Positions 17,643 through 25,982 are shown, counted from the first letter of the stretch. The stretch: DNA of 64,000 nucleotides from VRUE01 sp963747765 (GCA_963747765.1 CAVVGH010000006.1:194932-258931); one strand, 5' to 3'. Numbers and translations are program-made. The notes: a model not told the origin generated them from the letters alone.

Positions 17643-18531
17643 CTCCCACTCCGGTCAGCCGCTCCTCCAGCAGCGCACCGTGGCCCGCCGCGACGGCGCG
17701 CTGGACACGACGCTCGTCGACGGCAACGCCGCGCTCTCGAGCCAGGTCCAGCAGCCGCTGCTTTTCGATCCCTTCGCGCGAGACCTCGAAGAAGACCCAG
17801 GCCAAGACGCCGATCGCCACGAAGGTCCCCTCGAGCATCATGATCACGCCGGCTGTGCTCTGGTCCGCCAGGGGCGACACTCCCCAATAGCGCTCGCCGG
17901 GCGCGTAGATCGGGTAGAGGACCGTGCCCGACCACATCAGCACGTTGCCGAGGATCGCACCCGTAAATCGCACGGCGATCACGTAGCCCACCTTCCAGGC
18001 GGCGCCAAACCACTCCGGCTTGGGCAGCGGGCCGAACACCGGCATCCACATCAGACAGCCGAAGAAGAGAAAGGAGGCGTGCTCCAGGGCGTGGATCGGC
18101 GCGGCGCCGTAGGCCTCCTGGTAGAGCGGCGGGGCATGCCAGAAGAAGAGGTTCACCGCCCAGAGCGGAAAGGCAATTGCCGGGTGGGTGAGGATTTGGA
18201 GGCGATTCAGAGCCGGAATCGCCAAAACGGGCTGCAGCAGCGAACGTGTCAATCCCAGCACGAGCAGCAGGGCGGCAATGTCCCCGATCATCAGGTGCTC
18301 GACCATGTGGGCGATCACCAGCTCATCGGAGATGTGGCCGATTGGGCTGAAGAGCGCGATGGCGATGGTTGCGAGCCCCGCTCCGAAGCAGACCTGCCGC
18401 CAGGCCGGAACCGGCCGGCCGTCCCAGGAGAGGACCATCGCTCGATGCCAATAGAGCACCGCGGCGACGGTCAGCGGAATCACCTCAAGCGGCGCAAAGG
18501 CACCGCTCACGTGCGCAAGGGGGACGTTCAC
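17635..18531 (-). CDS. ctaG: Cytochrome c oxidase assembly factor CtaG (caa3 type)
   Basis: Multi-pass membrane protein needed to assemble copper-containing caa3 oxidase. The 298-aa product has about seven membrane spans and histidine-rich stretches typical of the family (VIAHMVEHLMIGD, LFFWHAPPLY, HALEHASFLFFG). GTG 18531 (VNVPLAHVSG) is chosen because it gives the normal N-terminus; the frame stays open farther upstream but overlaps the divergent GH15 gene. It is divergent from the GH15 gene, with a 78-base gap. Confidence 0.88.
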   Translation of the reverse strand: MNVPLAHVSGAFAPLEVIPLTVAAVLYWHRAMVLSWDGRPVPAWRQVCFGAGLATIAIALFSPIGHISDELVIAHMVEHLMIGDIAALLLVLGLTRSLLQPVLAIPALNRLQILTHPAIAFPLWAVNLFFWHAPPLYQEAYGAAPIHALEHASFLFFGCLMWMPVFGPLPKPEWFGAAWKVGYVIAVRFTGAILGNVLMWSGTVLYPIYAPGERYWGVSPLADQSTAGVIMMLEGTFVAIGVLAWVFFEVSREGIEKQRLLDLARERGVAVDERRVQRAVAAGHGALLEERLTGVGDE

Positions 18532-18609
18532 GGATTTCAGCGTAGCGGCGGCAGCTGGGGCGCCCCGCTGTCCTGCAGCGCCCGCGAGCGGTGCTAGCTT
18601 GGCCTCGCC

Positions 18610-20502
18610 TTGACCACGGCCGACCACCGCTTTCCGCCAATCGGCAGCTATGGCTTTCTCTCGGACTGCCATACCAGTGCCCTCGTCTCCTTTTCTGGCT
18701 CGATCGAGTGGCTCTGCCTGCCGCGCTTCGACTCGCCCAGCGTCTTCACGGCCCTGCTCGACCGCGACGCCGGACACTTCAGGCTGGCACCGCGCGGTGT
18801 GGTGGTGCCGCTCAGCCGCCGCTATGAGCCCGGCACGCTCGTGATCGAGACAACCTGGGTGACCGACACCGGCTGGGTCGTGGTCCACGACGCGCTGACG
18901 ATCGGCGAGTGGGCGGAGCAGGAAGGCCCGGGGTCTCGCCCGGAGACAGCGCACGAGTCAGATCGCTCCCTGCTGCGCATGGCAACCTGCATTGACGGGC
19001 ACGTCGAGCTCGAGATGGAGTGCCTGCCGCGCTTCGACTACGGGCTCACCGCTGCCGATTGGACCCACTGCGAGCGGGGCGAAGCTGTCGCTCGCGCCGG
19101 AGACACCCAGCTTTGCCTGACCAGCGACATGGACCTCACGCCGGACGGGGGCGCGATTCGCGGCAGGGTGCGCCTGCGCGAGGACGAGACGAGCTTTTGC
19201 GCGCTCACCTGGGGCGAGGGGGAGTTGGGCAGGCCGCGCAGCGCCCCGGAGGCAGCGGAGCGGCTCGCGTCGACGACCGAGTTCTGGCGGGCCTGGCTGC
19301 GCGACGGCGAATTCCCCGACCACCCCTGGCGCATACACCTGCAGCGCTCCGCACTGGTCCTGAAGGGCCTCACCTACGCTCCCACGGGCGCCATCGTCGC
19401 AGCGCCAACGACCTCTCTCCCCGAGAGCCCCGGCGGGGAACGCAACTGGGACTACCGCTTCAGCTGGATTCGCGACTCGACCTTCTGCCTCTGGGCGCTG
19501 CACATCCTCGGCTTCGACCAGGAGGCACGGGACTTCATGCGGTTCGTAATGAACATCTGCCGCGAGCACCCGCGCCTTCAGATCATGTACGGGATCGGCG
19601 GCGAGCACGAGCTGACCGAGCGCACACTCGACCACCTCAGCGGCTATGGCGGGGCGCAGCCCGTGCGAACCGGCAACGGCGCCTTCGACCAGCGCCAGAA
19701 CGATGTCTGGGGCGCACTGCTGGACTCGATCTACCTGCACGAGAAGGCGCTCCGGGGCGCCGGAACGCCAGCTGATCGAGAGGTGATTCGCGAGCAGGTC
19801 GAAGCCGCGATCGAGGCCTGGCCGCATCCAGACCAGGGGATCTGGGAGTCGCGCGGGGAGCCTCAGCACTACGTCTCCTCGAAGCTGATGATCTGGGTCG
19901 CCGTCGACCGCGGCGCGCGCCTGGCCCGCATGATCGAGTTCGACGACATCGCCGACGAGTGGGAGGCGACGGCCGGCCGGATTCGCGACGAGATCCTCGC
20001 GCGGGGAGTGCGCGACGGGATCTTCCGCCAGCACTACGACACCGACGCGCTTGACGCCTCCACTCTCCTGGTTCCCCTGATCCGCTTCCTGCCGCCCGAC
20101 GATCCGCGAGTTCACAAGACGGTCGAGGCGATCGACGAACAGCTCACCGAGCATGGCCTGGTTCGCCGCTACAGCGTCGAGGAAACCGACGACGGGCTAA
20201 GCGGCGAAGAGGGGACCTTCCTCATCTGCTCCTTCTGGATGGTCTCGGCGCTCTCGGAGGTCGGCCATGAGGATCGCGCGCGGGCGCTGTGCGAGCGGCT
20301 GCTGGAGTCCTCCGGCTGGCTCGACCTCTACGCGGAGGAGCTCGATGCGCGCAGCAACCGCCAGCTCGGCAACTTCCCTCAGGCGTTCACGCATCTGGCG
20401 CTGATCAACGCCGTCTCCCATGTGATCGCGGACGAGCAGCGCGAAAACGGCGGCCTGACGGCCGTCTTCAGCGAGCTGGGCGGTGTGCGCGAGGACGCCT
20501 GA
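18610..20502 (+). CDS. Glycoside hydrolase family 15 protein (trehalase/glucoamylase-like)
   Basis: A 630-aa cytosolic enzyme with an N-terminal beta-sandwich (about 1-230; PIGSYGFLSDCHTSALVS, SIEWLCLPRFDSPSVF) and a C-terminal alpha/alpha barrel with GERNWDYRFSWIRDSTF and EEGTFLICSFWMVSAL. This is the layout of actinobacterial trehalases and glucan glucohydrolases of GH15. The TTG start at 18610 sits at the family N-terminus. Hydrolysis of trehalose is the likeliest activity, but glucoamylase cannot be excluded from sequence alone. Confidence 0.88.
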   Translation: MTTADHRFPPIGSYGFLSDCHTSALVSFSGSIEWLCLPRFDSPSVFTALLDRDAGHFRLAPRGVVVPLSRRYEPGTLVIETTWVTDTGWVVVHDALTIGEWAEQEGPGSRPETAHESDRSLLRMATCIDGHVELEMECLPRFDYGLTAADWTHCERGEAVARAGDTQLCLTSDMDLTPDGGAIRGRVRLREDETSFCALTWGEGELGRPRSAPEAAERLASTTEFWRAWLRDGEFPDHPWRIHLQRSALVLKGLTYAPTGAIVAAPTTSLPESPGGERNWDYRFSWIRDSTFCLWALHILGFDQEARDFMRFVMNICREHPRLQIMYGIGGEHELTERTLDHLSGYGGAQPVRTGNGAFDQRQNDVWGALLDSIYLHEKALRGAGTPADREVIREQVEAAIEAWPHPDQGIWESRGEPQHYVSSKLMIWVAVDRGARLARMIEFDDIADEWEATAGRIRDEILARGVRDGIFRQHYDTDALDASTLLVPLIRFLPPDDPRVHKTVEAIDEQLTEHGLVRRYSVEETDDGLSGEEGTFLICSFWMVSALSEVGHEDRARALCERLLESSGWLDLYAEELDARSNRQLGNFPQAFTHLALINAVSHVIADEQRENGGLTAVFSELGGVREDA

Positions 20503-20565
20503 AGCATCGCGCGGCAGGCGCGATGTACCGATTGCACAAAGCCTTGCCACAGACAGCACCTCTAC

Positions 20566-20589
20566 AGACAAAAGCACTCGCTTCTGTCT
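20566..20589. promoter_or_regulatory. Operator-like inverted repeat before the ArsR-type gene
   Basis: AGACAAAAGC and GCTTCTGTCT pair at nine of ten positions around ACTC and are followed directly by an AT-rich TATATT that could be a -10 element. The dyad ends 16 bases before the GTG of the winged-helix regulator, which fits autoregulation. This is inference from position and symmetry only. Confidence 0.4.
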
Positions 20590-20605
20590 ATATTGGCGGC
20601 CTCAG

Positions 20606-20920
20606 GTGTCGACTTCAACCGGCCCCGACAACCACACGCTGCTCAATGCGCTGAGCCATCGTCTGCGGCGCCAGATCCTGCGGGCCATGCCTGAGGACAG
20701 GGCAAGCAGCCCGCGCGAGCTGGCTGAAACGCTTGACGAGCCGCTCGGCAACCTCAGCTACCACGTCCGCGTGCTCGCCGACTGCGGCGCCCTGAAGCTC
20801 GTCGGGGAAAAGAGCGTGCGGGGAACGACGCAGCACTTCTATCGGGCGACGGTGACGGCGGGTTGGGCCCGCTCACTGCTTCAGGACTCTGCCTGGGATT
20901 CGCCGCCGGCTGGCCAGTGA
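20606..20920 (+). CDS. ArsR-type winged-helix regulator
   Basis: A 104-aa DNA-binding protein. Residues about 10-80 form a winged helix of the ArsR/HTH_20 type (LLNALSHRLRRQILRAM, SPRELAETLDEPLGNLSYHV), followed by ADCGALKLV and a strand pair that would form the wing. No metal-binding ELCVCD motif is present, so a metal-sensing role is not supported. GTG 20606 is preferred because the frame upstream runs through promoter-like DNA. Confidence 0.8.
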   Translation: MSTSTGPDNHTLLNALSHRLRRQILRAMPEDRASSPRELAETLDEPLGNLSYHVRVLADCGALKLVGEKSVRGTTQHFYRATVTAGWARSLLQDSAWDSPPAGQ

Positions 20921-20981
20921 GGGGAAGAGAACGCGGCGCAGCTCCCTTTAGGTAGGTGACATCGTGGAGAGGACCGACGAC

Positions 20982-21236
20982 ATGCGAGATCCGACCCAGC
21001 AGGACGCGACCGTGGAGACGGCCGTACTGCGCCAGGTGCTGACCCTCCACCCCACCCAGATCACCTTCGACGAGCTGCTGCGCGAGGTGGCCAGCCAGCC
21101 CGGGGACTTCTCGGAGCGCGATGCGGTCGAGCGCGCCGTGCGCGAACTCACCGCCGCGGGCCTGGTGCACCGCAACGACGACTTCGTCCTCCCCAGCCGC
21201 GCCGCCCTCTACTTCGACCAGCTGTTCGGCGGCTGA
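20982..21236 (+). CDS. Mini winged-helix protein, paralogue of the 25.6 kb gene
   Basis: An 84-aa protein starting at ATG 20982, nine bases after GGAGAGG; GTG 20964 is an alternative. The core (VLTLHPTQITFDELLREVAS, then FSERDAVERAVRELTAAGLV) matches the protein at 25554-25850 over nearly its full length: LxLHPxQ, a helix pair, AGLxHRN and a C-terminal RAAL-FxQL. It resembles a winged-helix fold without enzymatic domains. It follows the ArsR-type gene by 61 bases and may be co-transcribed with it. Confidence 0.65.
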   Translation: MRDPTQQDATVETAVLRQVLTLHPTQITFDELLREVASQPGDFSERDAVERAVRELTAAGLVHRNDDFVLPSRAALYFDQLFGG

Positions 21237-21281
21237 GCCTTATGGAAGGTGGGCGATGCGCATCCGCCCAGGCCGCTCCAA

Positions 21282-21402
21282 CCGCTCCGTTCGTCATTTG
21301 TACCGCCCAGCGACACATACAGCGAACGGAGTCTCGCCCCCGCCAATCCCAGCCGCTCCGTTCGTCATTTGTACCGCTCTGCGACACAAAGAGCGAACGG
21401 AG
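21282..21402. repeat. Pair of 50-bp palindromic repeats (module copy A)
   Basis: Two 50-bp units at 21282-21331 and 21353-21402, each starting CCGCTCCGTTCGTCATTTGT and ending GCGAACGGAG. CTCCGTTCG and CGAACGGAG form a 9-bp outer stem and TTTGT/ACAAA can form an inner stem. The first unit is slightly diverged. Very similar units occur as a pair at 47131-47240. The region 21237-21709 holds no gene; it lies between convergent genes and consists of this pair, a linker and the hairpin below. Confidence 0.85.
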
Positions 21403-21515
21403 TTCGCATCCGCCCCGATCCCGCCTTCTTCGGCCGTTCCCCCGCGTAAGTGCTCGGCCGAAGCCCCTCATCCCCTGGAACGGTCCCCCAAAGCCCCTGA
21501 CCGCGCAGGCCCTAC

Positions 21516-21575
21516 ACAGCCTCCCCCTGTTTGCCCTCCTACTTGCAGGTGAGGAGGGCAAACAGGGGAGGCTGT
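21516..21575. repeat. Long perfect-stem hairpin (module copy A)
   Basis: The arms pair over about 24 bases with a single bulged C; the inner 13-bp stem is TGTTTGCCCTCCT / AGGAGGGCAAACA with loop ACTTGCAGGTG. The same inner stem and loop occur exactly at 47.3 kb. It is followed by a CTCTC-ATCGATC dyad and by GTTCGTCTCGGGT at about 21630. It could serve as a bidirectional terminator between the convergent genes, but its sequence conservation at distant sites exceeds what terminator function needs. Confidence 0.8.
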
Positions 21576-21709
21576 TTCTCTCATCGATCGTCAAAGGGAC
21601 GGGCTGTCGCTCTCATCGACCATCGAGATGTTCGTCTCGGGTCCACCAGGCCCATTTCGAGCACCTCATCCACGAACCGCCGTGCCGAGGCTGATGTCGA
21701 GGGAGAAAG

Positions 21710-22603
21710 TCACCCGCCGCTGCTCGCCCGCTCCTCTGCCAGCGCCCGTCGCAGCGCCTCGTCGAACGACTCGGGCTCGATCCCGAACGGCTCGGCCCCA
21801 CTCGGATCGGTGACCACGGTTGCCGTCCTCAGCCCCTCGACAAGCGGCCGGGCCACCTTGGTGTCGACTGGGGTTACAAGTCCCAGCCAGAGCGCTGAGA
21901 GCCAGGGCGTGATCAGCGGCACCGGCAGCTTGCGGGGCGGCCGCTTACCGAGCGCCAGTGCCATCCGGTCGAGCATGTCCGCGTAGGAAACGATGTCGGG
22001 CCCGCCGATCTGAACCTCGCGGCCGGTGGACTCGGGCACCGACGGTGCGCGCAGCAGGTACTCGATCGTCGCGTCGATCCCGATCGGCTGAGTCGGCGTG
22101 CGCAGCCAGTTCGGCGCCACCATCACCGGCAGCCGCTCGACCAGGTAGCGCAGGGTGCGGTACGACTCGCTGCCGGCGCCCACGACCATCGCCGCCCGGA
22201 AGTAAGTGAGTGGCGGTCCCTCGGCGGCAAGGATGCGGGCGGTCTCGTGGCGGCTCTGCAGGTGCTTCGATTCGGTCTCCTGGCCGAGTCCGCCAAGGTA
22301 GACGACGCGACCGATGCCCTCGCGTTTGGCCATCCGGGCGAAGTTGCCGGCGGCGACCCGCTCGCGCTCCTCGAAGCCGGCGCCGCCGGCCATCGAGTGG
22401 ACCAGGTAGTAGGCGACGTCGACTCCCTCCCCCACTCCCACGAGGCTGGTGGCGTCGGCGACGTCGCCGACCCGCAGCTCAAGGCCCAGTCCCTCGAGCT
22501 TTGCCGCTCGAGAGCGCTCCCGGACCAGGCACCGCACCTGCCCAGAGCCGGCCAGCGCCGCCGCCAGCCGGCCGCCGACGAAACCAGTCGCACCTGCGAT
22601 CAA
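21710..22603 (-). CDS. NAD(P)-binding epimerase/reductase-like protein
   Basis: A 297-aa protein of the atypical short-chain dehydrogenase group. The N-terminus has the Rossmann motif IAGATGFVGGRLA, then YYLVHSM, VYLGGLG and YFRAAMVVGAGS. It lacks a classical YxxxK catalytic pair, as in NmrA or complex I 39-kDa-like members, so substrate is unknown. The start at TTG 22603 is weak: the frame upstream (Q-S-T before LIAGATG) is closed by a TAG five codons on and has no better start. The C-terminal third is a ligand-binding domain as in DUF2867-type relatives. Confidence 0.75.
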   Translation of the reverse strand: MIAGATGFVGGRLAAALAGSGQVRCLVRERSRAAKLEGLGLELRVGDVADATSLVGVGEGVDVAYYLVHSMAGGAGFEERERVAAGNFARMAKREGIGRVVYLGGLGQETESKHLQSRHETARILAAEGPPLTYFRAAMVVGAGSESYRTLRYLVERLPVMVAPNWLRTPTQPIGIDATIEYLLRAPSVPESTGREVQIGGPDIVSYADMLDRMALALGKRPPRKLPVPLITPWLSALWLGLVTPVDTKVARPLVEGLRTATVVTDPSGAEPFGIEPESFDEALRRALAEERASSGG

Positions 22604-22730
22604 TGTGCTCTGTGGGATCGGTCCACGCTACCCGACCGGGGTGCCGGCCTGCGAGATTGGCGCCTGGGTTTCGCGCCGCGTCCCATGGGTACTTGAATCG
22701 CGATCATTCGGCGAGGTGGATCGGGGCGCA

Positions 22731-22949
22731 ATGTTTCGGTGCGAGAGATGCGGGGCTGGATATTCGGTGCAGGCAGCCGCTGCCTGGGATTCCTGCCCGC
22801 GGTGCCTTGCGAAGAGCAAGAGCCGAGCTCCCCTGAGCTTCGAGCTGGGATGGCAACGAAACGGTGCTCAGGATGCACGGGCATCGACAGAGACCGCGGT
22901 TGCCAGTGCCGACAGCCGCGACAACTCCTCCGCCCTCCCCTCGGGCTAG
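22731..22949 (+). CDS. Small zinc-ribbon protein (72 aa)
   Basis: ATG 22731 follows a GAGGTGG about 10 bases upstream. The product begins MFRCERCGAGYSVQ and has two CxxC pairs (CERC and CPRC) within the first 27 residues, typical of a single zinc ribbon, then a Ser/Ala-rich tail. No family was recognised. The regular cysteine spacing makes a real gene likely. Confidence 0.55.
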   Translation: MFRCERCGAGYSVQAAAAWDSCPRCLAKSKSRAPLSFELGWQRNGAQDARASTETAVASADSRDNSSALPSG

Positions 22950-23065
22950 GGCTGCGCCCTGCCGCCGGGGACCCTCTCGCTGCTGCCGCTTACCCGCCCC
23001 GGTTGCCTGACATCAACCTGGAGGCACCAGAGGCTCAACTGTCCAGCGGCTGAACCAAGCCGGCC

Positions 23066-23150
23066 CCAAGCTCGCCACTTGGCGGCTTGGGACTCCCGCC
23101 GGTCGGCCCCCGAGGCGGGCAGGGGTGGGACACGGGGCCCCACCCCTGCC
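23066..23150. terminator. Two stem-loops between the zinc-ribbon gene and the collagen-like locus
   Basis: CCAAGC/GCTTGG with an inner CGCCA/TGGCG occupies 23066-23090. GGCAGGGGTGGG/CCCACCCCTGCC occupies 23118-23150. They lie at the 3' ends of two convergent genes and may terminate transcription from either side. Neither is followed by a clear T run. The rest of 22950-23167 shows nothing else. Confidence 0.45.
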
Positions 23151-23167
23151 AAACCGCTCTACCGGAC

Positions 23168-24994
23168 GACAATCATCGTGCCCTCGCGCTGTCCCTGGAT
23201 ACGGAGGACATAGCGGCCCGGGCGCGCGTGGTTGAGCACGCGCTGGAGACGACGGACACCCGTGGTGCCGTGGCTCTGGGCGTGGCCACCGTGCATCAGG
23301 CGCCAGCGCAGCTGGTGCCGTTTGGCTGCCGTCGGTGGTGGCGCTTGTTGTTCGTCTTGAACTTGCAGGTCACCTTGACCTTCTTGCCCTTCAGCTTCGC
23401 CTTGCAGACGATCTTGCCGGGCACGCCCGAGGCGCCCTGCGGTCCTTGCGGTCCGGCGGGACCCGAGGGTCCTGCGGGACCCTGGGCGCCGGCCGCACCC
23501 GCGGGTCCCTGGGCGCCGTTGGTGCCGTCAGAGCCAGCCGGGCCGGTTGATCCCGGGTTGCCCGCCGGGCCGGTCGGGCCTTCGGCACCCGTCGGCCCTT
23601 CAGACCCGGTTGGGCCTTCGGAGCCTGCGGGGCCCGTCGGGCCTTCCGAGCCGGTGGGCCCTGTTGGACCCGTCGGGCCGGTTGCGCCCTGTTCGCCGTC
23701 CTTGATGAATACGGCGGTCACTTCGGTGATCGGGCCGGTGACGGTGACTTCGCAGACGCCGGCGCTGACGTACGTGCAGTTGAGCCAACCACCGAAGACA
23801 TAACCGCTCGCCGCACTGGCGGTCAGCGTGACGGCTTCGCCTTCGGCGAATTCCGCGGTTTCGACTTCGCAGGCAGGACCGCAGTCGATGCCGGCCGGGC
23901 TGGAGGTCACGGTGCCGCCTTCGGCATGACCGCCCTTGATCAACGTGAGAAGGACAGCGGATTCGAGGTTGAATTCAACCGTCGCTTCGCTGTCTTCGGT
24001 CAGCGCGAAGGTGCAGCCCGACGCGTTGCACCCGCTCGCCGAGCCGGTGCCGCTCACGGTGCCGAGTTCGGAGCCGCCGGCGGGCGTGGCAATCAGTTCA
24101 GACACTGGTGCCGCTCGGATGCGGTCCCGTCGCAGGGTTCCGCCGAGCCGCCATCGAACTTGCATTCGACGCTGCCCGTCCCCGAGCCGGTTTCGTTGAT
24201 CGTGAGGGTCGGTTCGAGGTCGAAGACGGCGCCCACGTTGTGTTCTGCGTTCATCGTGACTTCGCAGGTCCCCGAGCCCGAGCAATCGCCGGTCCATTCG
24301 ACGAATTCGGATCCGCTTGCAGGCACCGGAATCACTTCAACCGTGGTGCTTTCTTCGTATTCGGCTTCGCAGGCTTCCGCCCCAGAGCCGGTGTCGCATT
24401 CGAAGGACCCCGAACCCGTGCCAGACGTGGAGAGGTTGAGAGCGAATTCAGGCGGCCCGGCAGCAAGCGAAGTGAGCGGTACAGTCGTCGTGCCTGTTGC
24501 CCAAAATCGGAAGCACAAGCACCGTACATTCCCCGCCCGATCCCGAGCAGTTTGGTTCAGGTTCGGCCGGCTCCACTCCACCAGTAAATTCCGCGAGCCA
24601 ACGGTCTGCAGTCGCTGGTATAGCGTGACGAACTGAGCTCCAAGCCTTCGGTTTCATTCGTCGGTTTCGCCCGGAGTTTCGCATGTCGGTGCCGTTCGCC
24701 GCCGTGGCAGTTGAGCGGCGGTTCGAACTTTATCCGTTACAACCGTGCCTTCACCGGTCCCGTCGATCGAGGCTTGATGGTCGAGGGTTCGCCAGCCGCT
24801 GCCTGAGCCGCGGGGATCAGCAAGAAGATCGCTGCGACGAGGGTCATAAGACCCAGAGGCAGGCGCCCGGCGGCTGCACTGCTCGCTCCGCTGCCGCCAG
24901 GGCGGTCGGGCGGGATGGCGCTCGGTTGGCGTTCTGCGCTGCGCGCGGACCCCGTCCGAGCCGCGGTCAGCCGTTTCTTGATCGATTCGATCAC
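23168..24994 (-). pseudogene. Shattered secreted protein: signal peptide, InlB-like repeats, collagen-like stalk
   Basis: Coding similarity continues on the minus strand across the whole interval but hops frames. Signal peptide frame: LMTLVAAIFLLIPAAQAAAG near 24850. Next frame: SIDGTGEGTVVTDK near 24770. Next: EFTGGVEPAEPEPNCSGSGG near 24560. Next: an InlB-like repeat (FVEWTGDCSGSGTCEVTMNA) to about 24110. Next: a second repeat (GTVTSSPAGIDCG) plus about 30 Gly-x-y triplets (GPTGPTGPT) and a basic end. A final frame to 23168 ends GRYVLRIQGQREGTMIVVR. At least four indels would be needed for one roughly 600-aa surface protein. Neighbouring long genes are intact, so this is decay, programmed variation, or local sequence error. 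Confidence 0.75.
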
Positions 24995-25104
24995 TGATCT
25001 CTCCTCCCGAAGCCGGCATGTCGGTGCCCAGCTCGATTGCGACGAGGCGAGCGCACTGCTGCTCCCCTGTCGTTTGGAATCCCTGACGTAACTTCCAGGG
25101 AAAT

Positions 25105-25136
25105 GCTACTTATAGGTCTGTAGACTGTCAAGTAGC
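25105..25136. promoter_or_regulatory. Operator-like dyad upstream of the XRE gene
   Basis: GCTACTT (25105) and AAGTAGC (25130) form perfect 7-bp arms around an inner GTCT-GT-AGAC palindrome, 22 bases before the XRE-family start. ACTTATAG inside the arm resembles a -10 region. Binding by the adjacent helix-turn-helix protein is a reasonable inference. Confidence 0.45.
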
Positions 25137-25158
25137 GGCTGGAGATCGTCTTGCCTGC

Positions 25159-25398
25159 ATGGAAGGCGATCTGCAACGGGCCCTGGGCCGCAATCTGAGG
25201 GCCTACCGTCGGGCCCGCGGCCTCAGCCAGGAAGCGTTCGCCGACGTCCTCGAAGTGCATCGCACCTACATGGGCGGCATCGAGCGCGGCGAGCGCAACC
25301 TGACGCTCAAGTCGGTCGAGCGGATCGCCAAGCAGCTCGGGCTGAAGCCCCTTTTGCTGCTCTCAGCTGAGGGTCAGGACGGCGATTCGCCGGACTGA
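25159..25398 (+). CDS. XRE-family helix-turn-helix regulator
   Basis: A 79-aa protein that is almost entirely one Cro/CI-type domain: NLRAYRRARGLSQEAFADVL, then YMGGIERGERNLTLKSVERIA. No effector domain is present. Such stand-alone repressors often act in toxin-antitoxin, mobile-element or restriction control, but no partner gene is visible: upstream is the shattered surface gene and downstream the mini winged-helix gene. The start ATG 25159 gives the standard N-terminus. Confidence 0.85.
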   Translation: MEGDLQRALGRNLRAYRRARGLSQEAFADVLEVHRTYMGGIERGERNLTLKSVERIAKQLGLKPLLLLSAEGQDGDSPD

Positions 25399-25553
25399 GC
25401 TGGCCCACATCGCCGGGGGCGGCGATCTCACTCCTTGACGCCCGTTTTGAACCCCTCTGTCCGGGAGGCGCGCAATCATCGCTTCCAGTCAGACGAAAGC
25501 GCCCCGGCGGCGGTGGAACGCCCCGGGGCATGGCACAGGAGGTGTCGGCTCCC

Positions 25554-25850
25554 ATGCATGGCCAGAGTAATCGCCAGGATTCCGTCGCGAGGGTTTCTTC
25601 TGCCCTTGCAGGCGAAGATGACGCAGTTCAGCTCGCCCTACTGACCAAGGTCCTCGCGCTCCACCCCGCCCAGCTGAGCCTCGCCGAGCTCACCCGCGAG
25701 TTGAGCGCAACACCCGATCGGTTCGCCGAGCGCGACCGCGTGGAGCAGGCGCTGCACGATCTTGCCGGAGCCGGGCTGCTGCATCGCAACGGCAGCTTCG
25801 TGGCGCCGACGCGCGCAGCGCTGCGCTTCGAGCAGCTAATGCACGCCTGA
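25554..25850 (+). CDS. Mini winged-helix protein, paralogue of the 20.98 kb gene
   Basis: ATG 25554 follows a perfect AGGAGG by 11 bases; ATG 25530 is less likely. The 98-aa product aligns with the 20982 protein along its whole core (LTKVLALHPAQLSLAELTRE, RFAERDRVEQALHDLAGAGL, LHRNGSFVAPTRAALRFEQL). Both copies follow other small DNA-binding proteins, one ArsR-type and one XRE. The fold looks like a winged helix; the role is unknown. Confidence 0.7.
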   Translation: MHGQSNRQDSVARVSSALAGEDDAVQLALLTKVLALHPAQLSLAELTRELSATPDRFAERDRVEQALHDLAGAGLLHRNGSFVAPTRAALRFEQLMHA

Positions 25851-25910
25851 GCGCGCCACGCCGAGAGCATCGGAGTGAACGGCTTGGCTCGGTAAGCTGC
25901 CCAGCAGCGT

Positions 25911-25982
25911 GGCGGCCATAGTTCAACGGTAGAACTACGCGTTGTGGTCGCGTCAATGAGGGTTCGATTCCCTCTGGTCGCC
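25911..25982 (+). tRNA. tRNA-His (GTG)
   Basis: The cloverleaf folds fully: acceptor GCGGCCA/TGGTCGC, D arm GTTC/GAAC, anticodon stem ACGCG/CGCGT with loop TTGTGGT giving anticodon GTG, and T arm GAGGG/CCCTC. The extra G at 25911 opposite C73 at 25982 is the G-1 identity element of tRNA-His. CCA is not encoded. Confidence 0.96.

Noticed and set aside
21282..21402. CRISPR array (two 50-bp repeats with a short spacer)
   Set aside because: Only two units per site, spacers of 21 and 10 bases, internal palindromes, and a second pair with the same layout at 47.1 kb. No cas genes are nearby.
21249..21594. Protein-coding frames through the 50-bp repeats (recurrent RSLFVSQSGTNDERS-like peptides)
   Set aside because: The peptides recur only because the DNA repeats recur; the frames have no Shine-Dalgarno, break in the hairpin and match no fold. 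The region is non-coding.
23087..23803. Plus-strand collagen-like frame
   Set aside because: Gly-Pro repeats read on both strands; the minus strand has the signal peptide, InlB-like repeats and C-terminus in order, so the plus frame is the shadow.
25159..25850. Toxin-antitoxin module (XRE gene plus downstream small gene)
   Set aside because: The downstream product is a winged-helix-like protein paralogous to the 20.98 kb gene and has no toxin fold or catalytic residues; the 155-base gap is also atypical.
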